Part shown: positions 55,301 to 64,000 of the stretch, in pieces | Position numbering within the stretch: the first letter of the stretch is position 1 | How the letters are laid out: every line of letters begins with the position of its first letter | Assembly (NCBI RefSeq): GCF_023716465.1 | Contig: NZ_CP092415.1 | Location: forward strand, 969,501 to 1,033,500 | Length of the DNA: 64,000 nt | Reading direction: 5' to 3' | From: Flagellimonas marinaquae | GTDB lineage: Bacteria > Bacteroidota > Bacteroidia > Flavobacteriales > Flavobacteriaceae | Program-made: the position numbers and the translations under genes | Notes under the pieces: generated by a model | The model's input: the letters and a program-made list of their open reading frames with translations, nothing else | What the model was told of the DNA's origin: nothing | Database searches by the model: none

Positions 55301-55533
55301 GACAAGACCCATTGAATTATGGCATCCGTATTAATAATAGGTTGGCCTTTTTAATGGTAGACTCTCAACGGGGAGACCAAAAACCGACCCAACAGGCCCA
55401 AGAGTTTTTTGTGGAAGTGTCCAAGGAACTCGACCAAGAGATCAATGCTCTTAACGCTTTGGTGCAAAAACAAGCTACGCTGATCAATCAAAAAGTGGAT
55501 CAAAATCAAATAAAAATGATCTCTACCCCATAA
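52396..55533 (+). CDS. Large exported BNR/VPS10-like beta-propeller protein
   Basis: A 1045-residue exported protein with a signal peptide (about 1-20). Its first 700 residues contain repeated Asp-box/BNR motifs (for example STDGGKNWEK, STDGGDTWKD, SDDAGTTWKK, TTDGGQSWKT, TDDYGKTWTL), the pattern of VPS10/sortilin-like or sialidase-like propellers. The remaining C-terminal part is beta-rich (about 750-890), then helical and charged (890-1045). Such proteins are common in Flavobacteriaceae with no assigned enzyme activity. It is monocistronic. Confidence 0.85.
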   Translation: MTNRILFLVLTVLFFYPSQAQRKKNKNNTPQFNESLYSGMEWRMLGPHRGGRAGTVAGVIDDPNLYYMGTAGGGVWRTTDAGNSWECISDGYFGGSIGAVAVAESDPNIIYVGEGEQTLRGNVSSGHGLWKSMDAGETWKFIGLKDSEHIARIRIHPKNPDIVYVAAIGNLWKPNETRGVFRSTDGGKNWEKILYISDKAGAGDLIMDPNNSRILYAATWEMKRNGYRMDSGGPDSRMFKSTDGGDTWKDISENSGLPGFPWGIVGIAVSPIDSDRVFAIIEAEDGGVYRSDDAGTTWKKVNENRGLRQRAWYYSRIYADTQNIDKVWVMNVSYGVSTDGGNTFTLKNAPHGDHHDLWIDPNNNQRMIIADDGGAQISNDGGNNWTTYYNQPTMQFYRIATDSIFPYRIYGAQQDNTALRIYHRSSGSAITQADWEPTAGGESAHLAPDPKNNQLVYGGTYKGYMNRLDHTTGQTISTNIWPDNPAGSGAEVMKYRFNWNYPLTFSRHDPNVLYAGSNYLHATTDGGQSWKTISPELARGIPETIESSGGPITQDNTGAEFYSNVFVITESILEKDVIWTGSDDGLIHVTRDNGTTWENVTPPASMSPKLNMINCIDASPFKPGTVYVAATSYKFGDYTPYLYKTDDYGKTWTLITNGIKENYYTRAIRSDKVREGLLYAGTEWGMYVSFNDGKNWVPFQLNLPVTSIRDLHVRDNDLIAATHGRSFWMIDDLTPLQQLSEEVANSNFYLYKPDMAYRMHQNRAWRKPDTKLVGENHPDGAIINFYLKTLKETDTVTMQILESNGNVVQSFSNHAKPDKLDPTSTQKLDVSEGGNRFIWNMRYPGFQEFKGMVFYSSPNIGPKAVPGTYRAKLTVNGKSMEQPFNIVKDPRIALSQADFQDQFDFVMKVRDQVSRANKAIINIRSIKKDLAYLKEKTKNDEELQKMAKDFETELSVIENNIHMTKNQSRQDPLNYGIRINNRLAFLMVDSQRGDQKPTQQAQEFFVEVSKELDQEINALNALVQKQATLINQKVDQNQIKMISTP

Positions 55534-55551
55534 GCGAATAAATCTTTTTTA

Positions 55552-55581
55552 AAAAAACGCCCTTAATTAAGGGCGTTTTTT
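55552..55581. terminator. Bidirectional terminator
   Basis: AAAAAACGCCCTTAA and TTAAGGGCGTTTTTT (55552-55581) form a perfect 15-bp palindrome with A/T ends on both sides. It lies between the convergent BNR protein and membrane protein genes and can serve both. Confidence 0.88.
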
Positions 55582-55588
55582 ACATAAT

Positions 55589-56317
55589 TTATACATCCAT
55601 AGAAATTCCTACGGTGTCCTTGTAAACAAAATAAATAGGGATTTTACCGAACATAGCTGTAAAAAACACACCTACAAAACATAGCACAACACCCAGTTGG
55701 GCAATCAATCCAGAGACAAGTACCAATAAAAAAATCATTAGCCAATTTTTGTTTCCAAGAGCAAATCCGGATTTTACTATTTCCAGTACAGAAAGCTCTT
55801 TGTCAAAAGCAAAAAAAGCCGGAAACAAGGATATGGGCACTATTAAATAAAAAATACCCAGCCCACAGGTAAGCACACCTAAAAGGGATAAACCCAACAT
55901 AACCAGAGAAAGCAATAAAGCCTTGACCAGATATTCCTTCTTAAAATAATAAAAATAGTCGTCCTTGCTTGTTTCGTTTAAATCGTACTTTCTACAAATT
56001 CTTAAAAAAGCAGCGTTCAAGCAGATGCCCACCATCATCACACCAAGAATAAATATTGGCATAAACAATACCATGAACCCCGCAAAAGCAGGAGGCATTT
56101 CTTGCTGCTCCAATGAGCTCGGGTCACTTATGCCCACAACGATCATCGGCAAATATATCAAGAGATAAAACGGGAGTATGCTCACAAAGGTTATGATCAG
56201 TACAATAAATCCTTGCAACCATACCTTTTTGAAGAGCTCAACGGAATTGTTCAAAACACTCCCAAAGTCCACGGCTGCACTCTGCTTAATTCTTTCCGTA
56301 AGATGGATATAGTTCAT
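55589..56317 (-). CDS. Polytopic membrane protein, function unknown
   Basis: A 242-residue inner-membrane protein with about five hydrophobic segments (about 35-60, 75-105, 130-160, 170-190, 195-230). The N-terminal region is polar (LTERIKQSAAVDFGSVLNN). Relatives in Flavobacteriaceae are usually called hypothetical, sometimes with an unsupported beta-carotene monooxygenase label. No catalytic motif is visible, so I assign no function. It is convergent with the BNR gene and divergent from miaB. Confidence 0.75.
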   Translation of the reverse strand: MNYIHLTERIKQSAAVDFGSVLNNSVELFKKVWLQGFIVLIITFVSILPFYLLIYLPMIVVGISDPSSLEQQEMPPAFAGFMVLFMPIFILGVMMVGICLNAAFLRICRKYDLNETSKDDYFYYFKKEYLVKALLLSLVMLGLSLLGVLTCGLGIFYLIVPISLFPAFFAFDKELSVLEIVKSGFALGNKNWLMIFLLVLVSGLIAQLGVVLCFVGVFFTAMFGKIPIYFVYKDTVGISMDV

Positions 56318-56397
56318 AGGTAAACAAGTTGGTTTATCGGTTTGAAGGTAACACTAACAGAGAATATCTCAATATATTATTAAAAAACACTGCCAAA

Positions 56398-56429
56398 TTG
56401 TCACTAAAATGTAATAAGCACTATCTTTG
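56398..56429 (+). promoter_or_regulatory. Promoter of the miaB operon
   Basis: TTG at 56398-56400 and TATCTTTG at 56422-56429 are separated by 21 nt, a good Bacteroidota match. The ATG follows 18 nt later at 56448. The alternative TTG start at 56427 falls inside the -7 box and is ruled out. Confidence 0.75.
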
Positions 56430-56447
56430 CAACTTGTTGAAACATTT

Positions 56448-57911
56448 ATGACAGAGGAAAAGAGCGTGGAAAAAATAATAGACGAAAGCCAACAAGGAAG
56501 CACCTTGTCACTGGAAAACAATAACAATAACGGACGAAAGCTGTACATAGAGAGCTATGGCTGCCAGATGAATTTTTCCGATAGCGAAATCGTTGCATCC
56601 ATTTTGGCCAAAGAGGGATTCAATACCACTCAAAACCTGGACGATGCCGATTTGGTTTTGGTGAACACCTGCTCCATTCGCGAAAAAGCAGAGCAGACCG
56701 TTCGTAAACGCTTGGAAAAGTTTAATGCGGTAAAACGAACCAAACCCAATATGAAGGTAGGTGTTCTTGGATGTATGGCGGAACGACTGAAAAGCAAATT
56801 TTTGGAAGAAGAAAAAATTGTGGATATGGTCGTTGGGCCGGATGCCTACAAAGACCTGCCCAACCTTATCCAAGAAATAGACGAAGGCAGAAATGCCGTA
56901 AACGTAATCCTTTCCAAAGATGAGACTTATGGCGATGTTGCCCCCGTCCGATTAAACTCCAACGGGGTTTCCGCCTTTGTTTCCATAACCCGTGGTTGCG
57001 ACAACATGTGTACTTTTTGCGTAGTACCCTTTACGCGTGGTAGAGAGCGTAGCCGTGACCCGCAATCCATTTTGGAAGAAGTGAACGATCTTTGGGAGAA
57101 AGGTTTCAAGGAAATTACGCTATTAGGTCAAAACGTAGATAGCTATCTCTGGTATGGTGGAGGACTAAAAAAAGATTTTGATAAAGCGACCGACATGCAA
57201 AAGGCCACTTCGGTAAATTTTGCCGGTCTGCTGGAGCTTGTTGCCCAAGCACAACCAAAAATGCGTATTCGCTTCTCCACATCGAACCCACAGGATATGA
57301 CCCTGGATGTAATCGAGACCATGGCCAAATACGAGAACATCTGCAAGTATATCCACCTACCGGTTCAAAGCGGGAGCAATCGAATTTTAAAAGCGATGAA
57401 CCGTTTACATACCCGTGAGGAGTATTTTGAATTGATAGATAATATCAAAAAAATTATTCCGGACTGCGCCATTAGCCAAGATATGATCACGGGATTCCCC
57501 ACCGAGACGGAAGAAGACCATAAGGATACCCTTAGCTTAATGGAATACGTAAAATACGATTTTGGATTTATGTTCGCCTACTCCGAGCGCCCGGGAACAC
57601 TCGCCGAACGTAAAATGGAGGACGATATTCCAGAAGACATCAAAAAAAGACGTCTTACCGAAATAATTGAACTCCAACAAACACATAGCCACTATCGAAC
57701 CCAGCAACATTTGGGTAAAATCGAGGAAGTCCTTATCGAAGGGACCTCCAAGAAATCAGATACCCATTGGATGGGCAGAAACTCGCAAAACACCGTTGTA
57801 GTTTTCCCAAAGGAACATTACAAGGTCGGTGATTTTGTGAACGTAAAAATCAATGAATGCACCTCTGCCACCCTAATCGGCGAGGCTATTGAATATTCTA
57901 AGAACAATTAA
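56448..57911 (+). CDS. miaB: tRNA-2-methylthio-N6-isopentenyladenosine synthase
   Basis: A 487-residue radical-SAM enzyme that adds a methylthio group to i6A37 of tRNAs. It has the UPF0004 domain ([11 protein letters not shown], with cysteines of the second cluster), the radical-SAM motif CDNMCTFC after SITRG, and a C-terminal TRAM domain. The ATG at 56448 was chosen over TTG at 56427 because the latter lies in the promoter. It is the first gene of the operon with the sigma-54 activator (2 nt later), lptE, the TPR protein and secG. Confidence 0.96.
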   Translation: MTEEKSVEKIIDESQQGSTLSLENNNNNGRKLYIESYGCQMNFSDSEIVASILAKEGFNTTQNLDDADLVLVNTCSIREKAEQTVRKRLEKFNAVKRTKPNMKVGVLGCMAERLKSKFLEEEKIVDMVVGPDAYKDLPNLIQEIDEGRNAVNVILSKDETYGDVAPVRLNSNGVSAFVSITRGCDNMCTFCVVPFTRGRERSRDPQSILEEVNDLWEKGFKEITLLGQNVDSYLWYGGGLKKDFDKATDMQKATSVNFAGLLELVAQAQPKMRIRFSTSNPQDMTLDVIETMAKYENICKYIHLPVQSGSNRILKAMNRLHTREEYFELIDNIKKIIPDCAISQDMITGFPTETEEDHKDTLSLMEYVKYDFGFMFAYSERPGTLAERKMEDDIPEDIKKRRLTEIIELQQTHSHYRTQQHLGKIEEVLIEGTSKKSDTHWMGRNSQNTVVVFPKEHYKVGDFVNVKINECTSATLIGEAIEYSKNN

Positions 57912-57913
57912 CC

Positions 57914-59197
57914 ATGGAGAGTGTTCAATCCATAAAACAAAGGTTCGAGCTTATTGGCAACGACGTTAAGCTCAATCGAGCCATCGAAAAGGCCATACAA
58001 GTTGCCCCGACCGACATTTCGGTTCTAGTAACTGGCGAAAGTGGTGTTGGTAAAGAATCCATACCTAAAATAATCCATTCGCTCTCGCACCGCAAACATG
58101 CCAAATACATCGCGGTAAACTGCGGTGCAATTCCAGAGGGCACCATAGACAGCGAACTCTTCGGACACGAAAAAGGGGCTTTTACAGGAGCTACACAAAC
58201 ACGCAGCGGTTATTTTGAAGTGGCCGATGGCGGTACCATATTTTTGGACGAGGTTGGAGAACTACCTTTGACCACCCAAGTAAGACTGCTTCGGGTGTTG
58301 GAAAATGGGGAATTTCTTAAAGTTGGGTCATCGCAAGTTCAAAAAACAAACGTTAGGATCGTAGCGGCAACCAACATCAACATGTTCGAAGCCATAGAAA
58401 AAGAAAAATTCCGTGAAGATCTTTACTACAGATTGAGCACTGTTGAAATTAATTTGCCCCCACTTCGTGAGAGACGCGAGGACATCCATTTATTGTTCCG
58501 AAAATTTGCTTCGGACTTTGGCCAGAAATACAAAATGCCTACGATTCGTTTAGAGGAAGATGCCATTCAACTCTTATTAAAATATCGATGGCCGGGCAAC
58601 ATCCGTCAATTACGGAACATTGCGGAACAAATATCCGTCCTGGAGGAAGAACGCAACATTTCTGCAGTAACACTGAACAGTTATTTGCCCAATGCAAGCG
58701 GTTCCAACTTACCTGCGGTAGTTGAACAATCCAAAAAAGAAGGTGATTTTAGCAACGAACGCGAGATTTTGTACAAAGTGCTTTTTGATATGAAAGGCGA
58801 CCTAAACGATCTTAAAAAATTGACCTTGGAACTATTAAAGGACAACGACTCCAATAAAGTTCAACGGGAGAACGAAGGGCTAATCCGAAAAATCTACGGC
58901 AATCAAGATGAGGAAGATATTGAACACGAAGAAAGCCTATCCACAGAATTATTGCATCTTCCGGAGCCGGTGGTAGATTCGACCGCCCCTACCCCACTAC
59001 AGCAACAAGCACAGGAGGACAGGTACCATTTTGCAGAGGAAATTGAAGAAGAAGAAACCCTATCTTTACAGGAAAAAGAAATCGAATTGATAAAAAAATC
59101 ACTGGAGCGCAATAAAGGAAAACGAAAAGCGGCAGCATCCGAACTGGGTATTTCCGAAAGAACGCTCTACCGAAAAATAAAGCAGTACGATCTTTAA
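57914..59197 (+). CDS. Sigma-54-dependent transcriptional activator (enhancer-binding protein)
   Basis: A 427-residue activator with the AAA+ domain. Walker A GESGVGKES is near residue 42, GAFTGA (the sigma-54 contact) near 90, and DEVGELPL follows Walker B. It has no N-terminal receiver or GAF domain: the AAA+ domain starts within the first 15 residues. The region from about 265 to 385 is a charged, low-complexity linker, and the C terminus carries a Fis-type helix-turn-helix (RKAAASELGISERTLYRKIKQYDL). It starts 2 nt after miaB. Without a sensing domain, activity may be set by its level. Confidence 0.94.
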   Translation: MESVQSIKQRFELIGNDVKLNRAIEKAIQVAPTDISVLVTGESGVGKESIPKIIHSLSHRKHAKYIAVNCGAIPEGTIDSELFGHEKGAFTGATQTRSGYFEVADGGTIFLDEVGELPLTTQVRLLRVLENGEFLKVGSSQVQKTNVRIVAATNINMFEAIEKEKFREDLYYRLSTVEINLPPLRERREDIHLLFRKFASDFGQKYKMPTIRLEEDAIQLLLKYRWPGNIRQLRNIAEQISVLEEERNISAVTLNSYLPNASGSNLPAVVEQSKKEGDFSNEREILYKVLFDMKGDLNDLKKLTLELLKDNDSNKVQRENEGLIRKIYGNQDEEDIEHEESLSTELLHLPEPVVDSTAPTPLQQQAQEDRYHFAEEIEEEETLSLQEKEIELIKKSLERNKGKRKAAASELGISERTLYRKIKQYDL

Positions 59198-59215
59198 ATT
59201 ACAAATGAGCAATTC

Positions 59216-59743
59216 ATGAAATTGATGCAAAAAAACGGAATTAAGTTTGCCATGCTGGGACTGGCATTTTTCTTGCAGAGTTGTGGTGCCTATAACTTTT
59301 CTGGAGCCGATATAGGTACCGCGCAAAGTTTCCAGGTCAACTTTTTCCAAAACTATGCTGACCAAACACCTGGCTCGGTGATCGTACCCGGACTGGGCAG
59401 GGATTTTACTTTGGCTCTACAGGATATGATCAACGATCTTACCAGTCTATCACTTACCGGAAGCAATGGTGATCTAATGTACGAAGGCGAAATAGTGGAA
59501 TACAAGGTCGTTCCCATGACAGCGACAGCTGACCAACTAACAGCTCAAAACCGATTGACCATGAGCGTTAATGTCCGGTTTTACAATACCACCAAAGAAG
59601 ATTCAGATTTTGAAAGACGGTTTTCCTTCTTTTACGATTTTGATGCCGCAGCCTCGCTGACCTCGGTACAGGCCGCAGCACACGAAGAAATTTTTGAACG
59701 ACTAACCCAAGATATTTTTAATGCATCTTTGGGAAATTGGTAA
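59216..59743 (+). CDS. LptE-like LPS-assembly lipoprotein
   Basis: A 175-residue lipoprotein (lipobox Cys near residue 22, FLQSCGAYNFSG) of the Bacteroidota LptE-type family, expected to work with LptD to place LPS on the outer membrane. The body holds the beta-alpha-beta pattern with NFFQNYADQTPGSVIVPGLGRDFTLALQDM and a C-terminal QAAAHEEIFERLTQDIFNASL helix. It is in the miaB operon between the sigma-54 activator and the TPR gene. The role is inferred from the family and neighbours. Confidence 0.85.
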   Translation: MKLMQKNGIKFAMLGLAFFLQSCGAYNFSGADIGTAQSFQVNFFQNYADQTPGSVIVPGLGRDFTLALQDMINDLTSLSLTGSNGDLMYEGEIVEYKVVPMTATADQLTAQNRLTMSVNVRFYNTTKEDSDFERRFSFFYDFDAAASLTSVQAAAHEEIFERLTQDIFNASLGNW

Positions 59744-59749
59744 CACTTT

Positions 59750-60643
59750 ATGAACGTTTCAGATTTTATACAAATTCTTCAAAATTCGAATACCATCCTG
59801 TCCCCAAAACAAACCAGGGAACTGGAGGATATTATTGAGGAATACCCCTATTTCCAAGCAGCACGGGCTTTGCACTTAAAAGGGCTTAAAAATCTGGACA
59901 GCTACAAGTATAACAGTGCATTAAAAGTAACCGCCGCCTATACCGCGGACAGGGACGTACTTTTTGATTATATAACCTCCAAAGAGTTTATCCAGAACAA
60001 TATTGCCAATGCCATTGCCGGGCGCGGTTCCAAACTCGAAGACCAGGAAGCCGTCTCCGAGGAGATTGAGCCCAACCCGGATACGGTTAGCATGCTGACC
60101 GAATCCAATGAACCAGCACTTCCACAGAATATAAACGATGCCGAACAGATCCTGAACCCAGAACTCTTTAAATCGGTTGCGCCGCAAAAAGAGAAAAAAG
60201 AGGGCACCGAACCTGAAAAAGACACAGGTACCGATTTGCAATTGGGCAAACCTCTAACTTTTACCAAAAAAGAGAAACACTCCTTTACCGAGTGGCTCCA
60301 ATTAACGTCGAATACGGAGGAAACCGAAGAAGTCCAAGCTGATGTTATGGAGGAACTGGAGCGTAAGAAAAAATTTGAGCTGTTGGACAAGTTTATAGAA
60401 AACAATCCAAAAATTGTCCCCAAGGAAACCAACCCAAAAGTCAACATAAAAGAGTCTACAAGAATTGATAAAAATGAATTGATGACGGAGACTTTGGCCA
60501 AGGTTTATTTGGAGCAAAAAAAGTACAAAAAGGCCATTCAAGCTTTTAAAATATTGAGTTTGAAATATCCAGAAAAAAGTGGTTTCTTTGCAGACCAAAT
60601 TCAGGCGGTGAAGAAGCTGCAGAAAGAAAAAGATAAGAAATGA
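59750..60643 (+). CDS. TPR-like protein of the miaB-secG operon
   Basis: A 297-residue cytoplasmic protein with helical segments at both ends. The N-terminal 90 residues (QNSNTILSPKQTRELEDI, then EYPYFQAARALHLKGLKNL) and the C-terminal 45 residues (AKVYLEQKKYKKAIQAFKIL) look like tetratricopeptide-type helices. A long acidic, low-complexity middle (about 100-190) links them. It is conserved at this position in related genomes as I recall. The 3' end overlaps secG by 4 nt. The function is unknown. Confidence 0.75.
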   Translation: MNVSDFIQILQNSNTILSPKQTRELEDIIEEYPYFQAARALHLKGLKNLDSYKYNSALKVTAAYTADRDVLFDYITSKEFIQNNIANAIAGRGSKLEDQEAVSEEIEPNPDTVSMLTESNEPALPQNINDAEQILNPELFKSVAPQKEKKEGTEPEKDTGTDLQLGKPLTFTKKEKHSFTEWLQLTSNTEETEEVQADVMEELERKKKFELLDKFIENNPKIVPKETNPKVNIKESTRIDKNELMTETLAKVYLEQKKYKKAIQAFKILSLKYPEKSGFFADQIQAVKKLQKEKDKK

Positions 60644-60999
60644 GCACGTTTACAATTTTTTTGGTACTGATTATTATCGTGTGCCTTTTGTTGGTCTTGG
60701 TCATTATGGTCCAGAATCCTAAAGGTGGAGGTTTGTCATCTTCTTTTGGCGGAAGTGGCAACCAAGTTGTTGGTGGTGTAAAAAAGACAGGCGACTTCTT
60801 GGACAAGAGTACTTGGACCTTGGCCACTTTGTTGATCGTTTTAATATTGCTTTCCAATGTTTCCTTAAAAGGAAGTTATAGTCAAGCAGATTCCAAACTA
60901 CTTCAAGGGGACGATACCGAAATTCCCGAGACCATTCCAGAAGAAGTACCGGAACAAGTACCAGCAACTACTCCGAGTCCAACGGACACTATCGGGTAG
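60640..60999 (+). CDS. secG: Preprotein translocase subunit SecG
   Basis: A 119-residue inner-membrane protein with two helices (about 4-24 and 58-76) separated by the conserved GGLSSSFGG loop. The C-terminal tail is acidic and proline-rich. It joins SecYE in protein export. The start overlaps the TPR gene stop by 4 nt, and a strong hairpin terminator follows. Confidence 0.93.
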   Translation: MSTFTIFLVLIIIVCLLLVLVIMVQNPKGGGLSSSFGGSGNQVVGGVKKTGDFLDKSTWTLATLLIVLILLSNVSLKGSYSQADSKLLQGDDTEIPETIPEEVPEQVPATTPSPTDTIG

Positions 61000-61017
61000 T
61001 ATAAGTGACAAAGCATA

Positions 61018-61058
61018 AAAAATGCCAGCTTGAAATGACAAGCTGGCATTTTTGTTTT
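61018..61058 (+). terminator. Terminator of the miaB-secG operon
   Basis: AAAAATGCCAGCTTG (61018-61032) pairs perfectly with CAAGCTGGCATTTTT (61039-61053) around a 6-nt loop, followed by GTTTT. Confidence 0.92.
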
Positions 61059-61142
61059 ACAGAATGTCAGTTTTTTTCCATTGGCACAATTTCTGTCTTT
61101 TAGATACCAGAATTTTTAAAACAAACATCTAAAATTTTAAAT

Positions 61143-61421
61143 ATGGCTAAAGTAAATATCAAACCATTGGCAGACAGGGTTTTGATCGAGCCTCTACAGG
61201 CCGAGACAAAAACTGCCTCCGGTATCATTATCCCGGACAACGCAAAGGAAAAACCACAAAAGGGAACCGTTGTGGCAGTTGGCCCCGGGACCAAGGACGA
61301 AAAAGTTACCGTTAAGGTAGGCGATACCGTTCTTTATGGAAAATATGCCGGTACCGAACTCAAGCTCGATGGCACCGACTATTTGATGATGCGCGAAAGC
61401 GATATTTTGGCAATTGTTTAA
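61143..61421 (+). CDS. groES: Co-chaperonin GroES
   Basis: A 92-residue co-chaperonin that caps GroEL. It has the normal family features: [11 protein letters not shown] at the start, a mobile loop [19 protein letters not shown] and a C-terminal [12 protein letters not shown]. It lies 22 nt before groEL. No CIRCE element is present upstream. A sigma-54-like TTGGCAC element at 61081-61087 is a weak candidate for control. Confidence 0.98.
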   Translation: MAKVNIKPLADRVLIEPLQAETKTASGIIIPDNAKEKPQKGTVVAVGPGTKDEKVTVKVGDTVLYGKYAGTELKLDGTDYLMMRESDILAIV

Positions 61422-61437
61422 TTAAAAAATCAACTAG

Positions 61438-63078
<1,641 letters not shown>

Positions 63079-63105
63079 GATCATCAAACATCCCAATATA
63101 ATAGT

Positions 63106-63136
63106 AACGCCCCGATGCAAATCGGGGCGTTTTTTT
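63106..63136 (+). terminator. Terminator of groES-groEL
   Basis: AACGCCCCGAT (63106-63116) pairs with ATCGGGGCGTT (63121-63131) around GCAA, followed by a run of T. Confidence 0.92.
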
Positions 63137-63177
63137 CTTGTTCAGATAAATAGCTCTCCGTGAGAGCCTAAACCAAG

Positions 63178-63273
63178 TTACTTCTTTTTACCAGTAGCTT
63201 GGGCAGTCTTCTTAGCAGCAGGCTTTATTGCTTTTGCTGGAGCTGACTTTCCATTTGACTTTGCTTGTTTCAT
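63178..63273 (-). CDS. 31-residue lysine/alanine-rich ORF
   Basis: A 32-codon frame from ATG at 63271-63273 (MKQAKSNGKSAPAKAIKP, continuing AAKKTAQATGKKK) to TAA at 63178-63180. The product is very basic with PA and AAKK motifs like histone-H1-type tails. A TACATTTAC element about 20 nt before the start resembles a -7 box. It could be a small nucleic-acid-binding protein. The strict Lys/Ala composition favours coding but length alone is weak evidence. Confidence 0.45.
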   Translation of the reverse strand: MKQAKSNGKSAPAKAIKPAAKKTAQATGKKK

Positions 63274-63347
63274 CAGTCAATATATTAAAAACCGAAGTAA
63301 ATGTATCTCAGTTTTGAATCCGCCGATCTTATTTGGCTAAACATTAA

Positions 63348-64000
63348 CTAAAATTGAAGCAACATACTTACTGCCATCACCAACATTATAGCGTTTTCTA
63401 TGAAAGTTGCCTCGGTCATGGGCAGGTTCAACGCGGTTCCCAAACACGCACAGCGGATACTTTTTTTATCCAACAAAGATTTGGTTACCCCATAGGTAGT
63501 GATTCCCAAAATTACAATGGTCAAAATCAAAGCAAGTGGTATTTGAACTCTCATTAAAAAAAGTAGTCCCAGTGCCAATTCCAAAAACGGATACATTTTT
63601 CCATAAAAAGGCACAGCCTTGGCCAATGGATCGTACATTCTAAAACTTTCCGGAAAACCTTTAAGATCCAAAAACTTAAAAAAACTGAATACAATATAAA
63701 ACAAGCCCATAAAATCAAGCATGGCGTTATTGAAACTCCAATTCTGGTAATTCAACAAAATGGCCGCCGCGAACAAATACGCAAAAATCAAAAACAAGGG
63801 TCTTAATTGTTCCCATTTGGACTTTTCCATTGGTGCATCCATTGTTGTATGATTTTCCTCTTTGTCACCAATGGCATACTTATCGGAAAGGGCAGCTTCA
63901 AGTTTTTGCATTGAAACATGCCGGGACATGGTAATGGTTGCTTCCGCCTTCTCCAGGTCCACCTGCACATCCTGCACATCTTCCACTTTAGAAAGTTGTT
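63348..64000 (-). CDS. HMA-domain / DoxX-like membrane protein (5' end outside window)
   Basis: A partial protein whose frame is open to the window edge (upstream residues continue ...QLSKVEDVQDV). The N-terminal part visible looks like the end of a heavy-metal-associated (HMA) domain (VQVDLEKAEATITM). The rest has four membrane helices like MauE/DoxX-type redox membrane proteins, with RCACLG containing two cysteines. Flavobacterial relatives couple an HMA domain to a MauE-like part. The metal-binding CxxC itself lies outside the window. The function is inferred only from domains. Confidence 0.75.
   Translation of the reverse strand, partial: QLSKVEDVQDVQVDLEKAEATITMSRHVSMQKLEAALSDKYAIGDKEENHTTMDAPMEKSKWEQLRPLFLIFAYLFAAAILLNYQNWSFNNAMLDFMGLFYIVFSFFKFLDLKGFPESFRMYDPLAKAVPFYGKMYPFLELALGLLFLMRVQIPLALILTIVILGITTYGVTKSLLDKKSIRCACLGTALNLPMTEATFIENAIMLVMAVSMLLQF

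Noticed and set aside
56427..56447. Upstream TTG start for miaB giving 7 more residues
   Set aside because: The codon lies inside the -7 promoter element TATCTTTG, so it would not be in the transcript.
59968..60501. 177-codon minus-strand ORF opposite the TPR gene
   Set aside because: Its serine/phenylalanine-rich translation is what the complement of an acidic, Glu/Lys-rich gene gives; no independent support.

Overview
The window is a chromosomal segment of a marine-type member of Flavobacteriaceae (Bacteroidota). Supporting signs are a complete gldK-gldL-gldM-gldN cluster (gliding and type IX secretion), a SusC/SusD pair, the DUF983, CPXCG and LptE-type genes usual in this group, and promoters of the Bacteroidota form TTTG-N19-23-TAnnTTTG. 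The overall gene set looks closest to Muricauda/Flagellimonas-like genera, but that is an inference from memory and not a placement.

Layout. 1-9.7 kb is core: an alpha-2-macroglobulin gene cut by the left window edge, pbpC, der, a small membrane protein, era and an alanine/sodium symporter. At 9713-9785 lies an initiator tRNA-Met gene. A 48-bp stretch covering its 3' part is repeated perfectly at 23030-23077, and the 13.3 kb between the copies is an integrated island. The island carries a tyrosine integrase just inside its right end, matching 22-bp arm-type repeats just inside both ends, a RelE/ParE toxin-antitoxin pair whose toxin is frameshifted at an A7 run, and single-gene passengers (esterase, SUKH protein, acetyltransferase). 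It also holds an AraC/beta-propeller/barrel module with a divergent DoxX gene, a Crp/peroxiredoxin/DoxX/SDR module, and a serine recombinase gene interrupted by one TGA codon. An 18-nt sequence close to AAAGTTYAAATAAACGRT recurs about eight times between island genes and is the least explained structure here. The island is visibly AT-richer than its flanks.

23-31.5 kb is a glycan-type uptake locus: a membrane-spanning AraC regulator, a small soluble AraC-domain protein, SusC, SusD and a third surface lipoprotein, closed by a strong terminator. 31.8-39 kb has an MFS exporter and an RND efflux operon (adaptor, pump, TolC) followed by a CPXCG protein. 39-43.6 kb has a plant-type leucine-rich-repeat protein, an ABC-F ATPase, a DUF983 protein and a flavin oxidoreductase.

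43.7-52.2 kb, all on the minus strand, runs topA, an arginase-fold protein lacking several metal ligands, then gldKLMN. 52.4-56.3 kb has a large BNR/VPS10-like exported protein and a membrane protein. 56.4-61 kb is a plus-strand operon miaB, sigma-54 activator, lptE, TPR protein, secG. 61.1-63.1 kb is groES-groEL, followed by a 31-residue Lys/Ala-rich ORF and a partial HMA/DoxX-like membrane protein cut by the right edge.

The island is the accessory part; everything else looks vertically inherited. No rRNA, CRISPR array or insertion sequence was seen.
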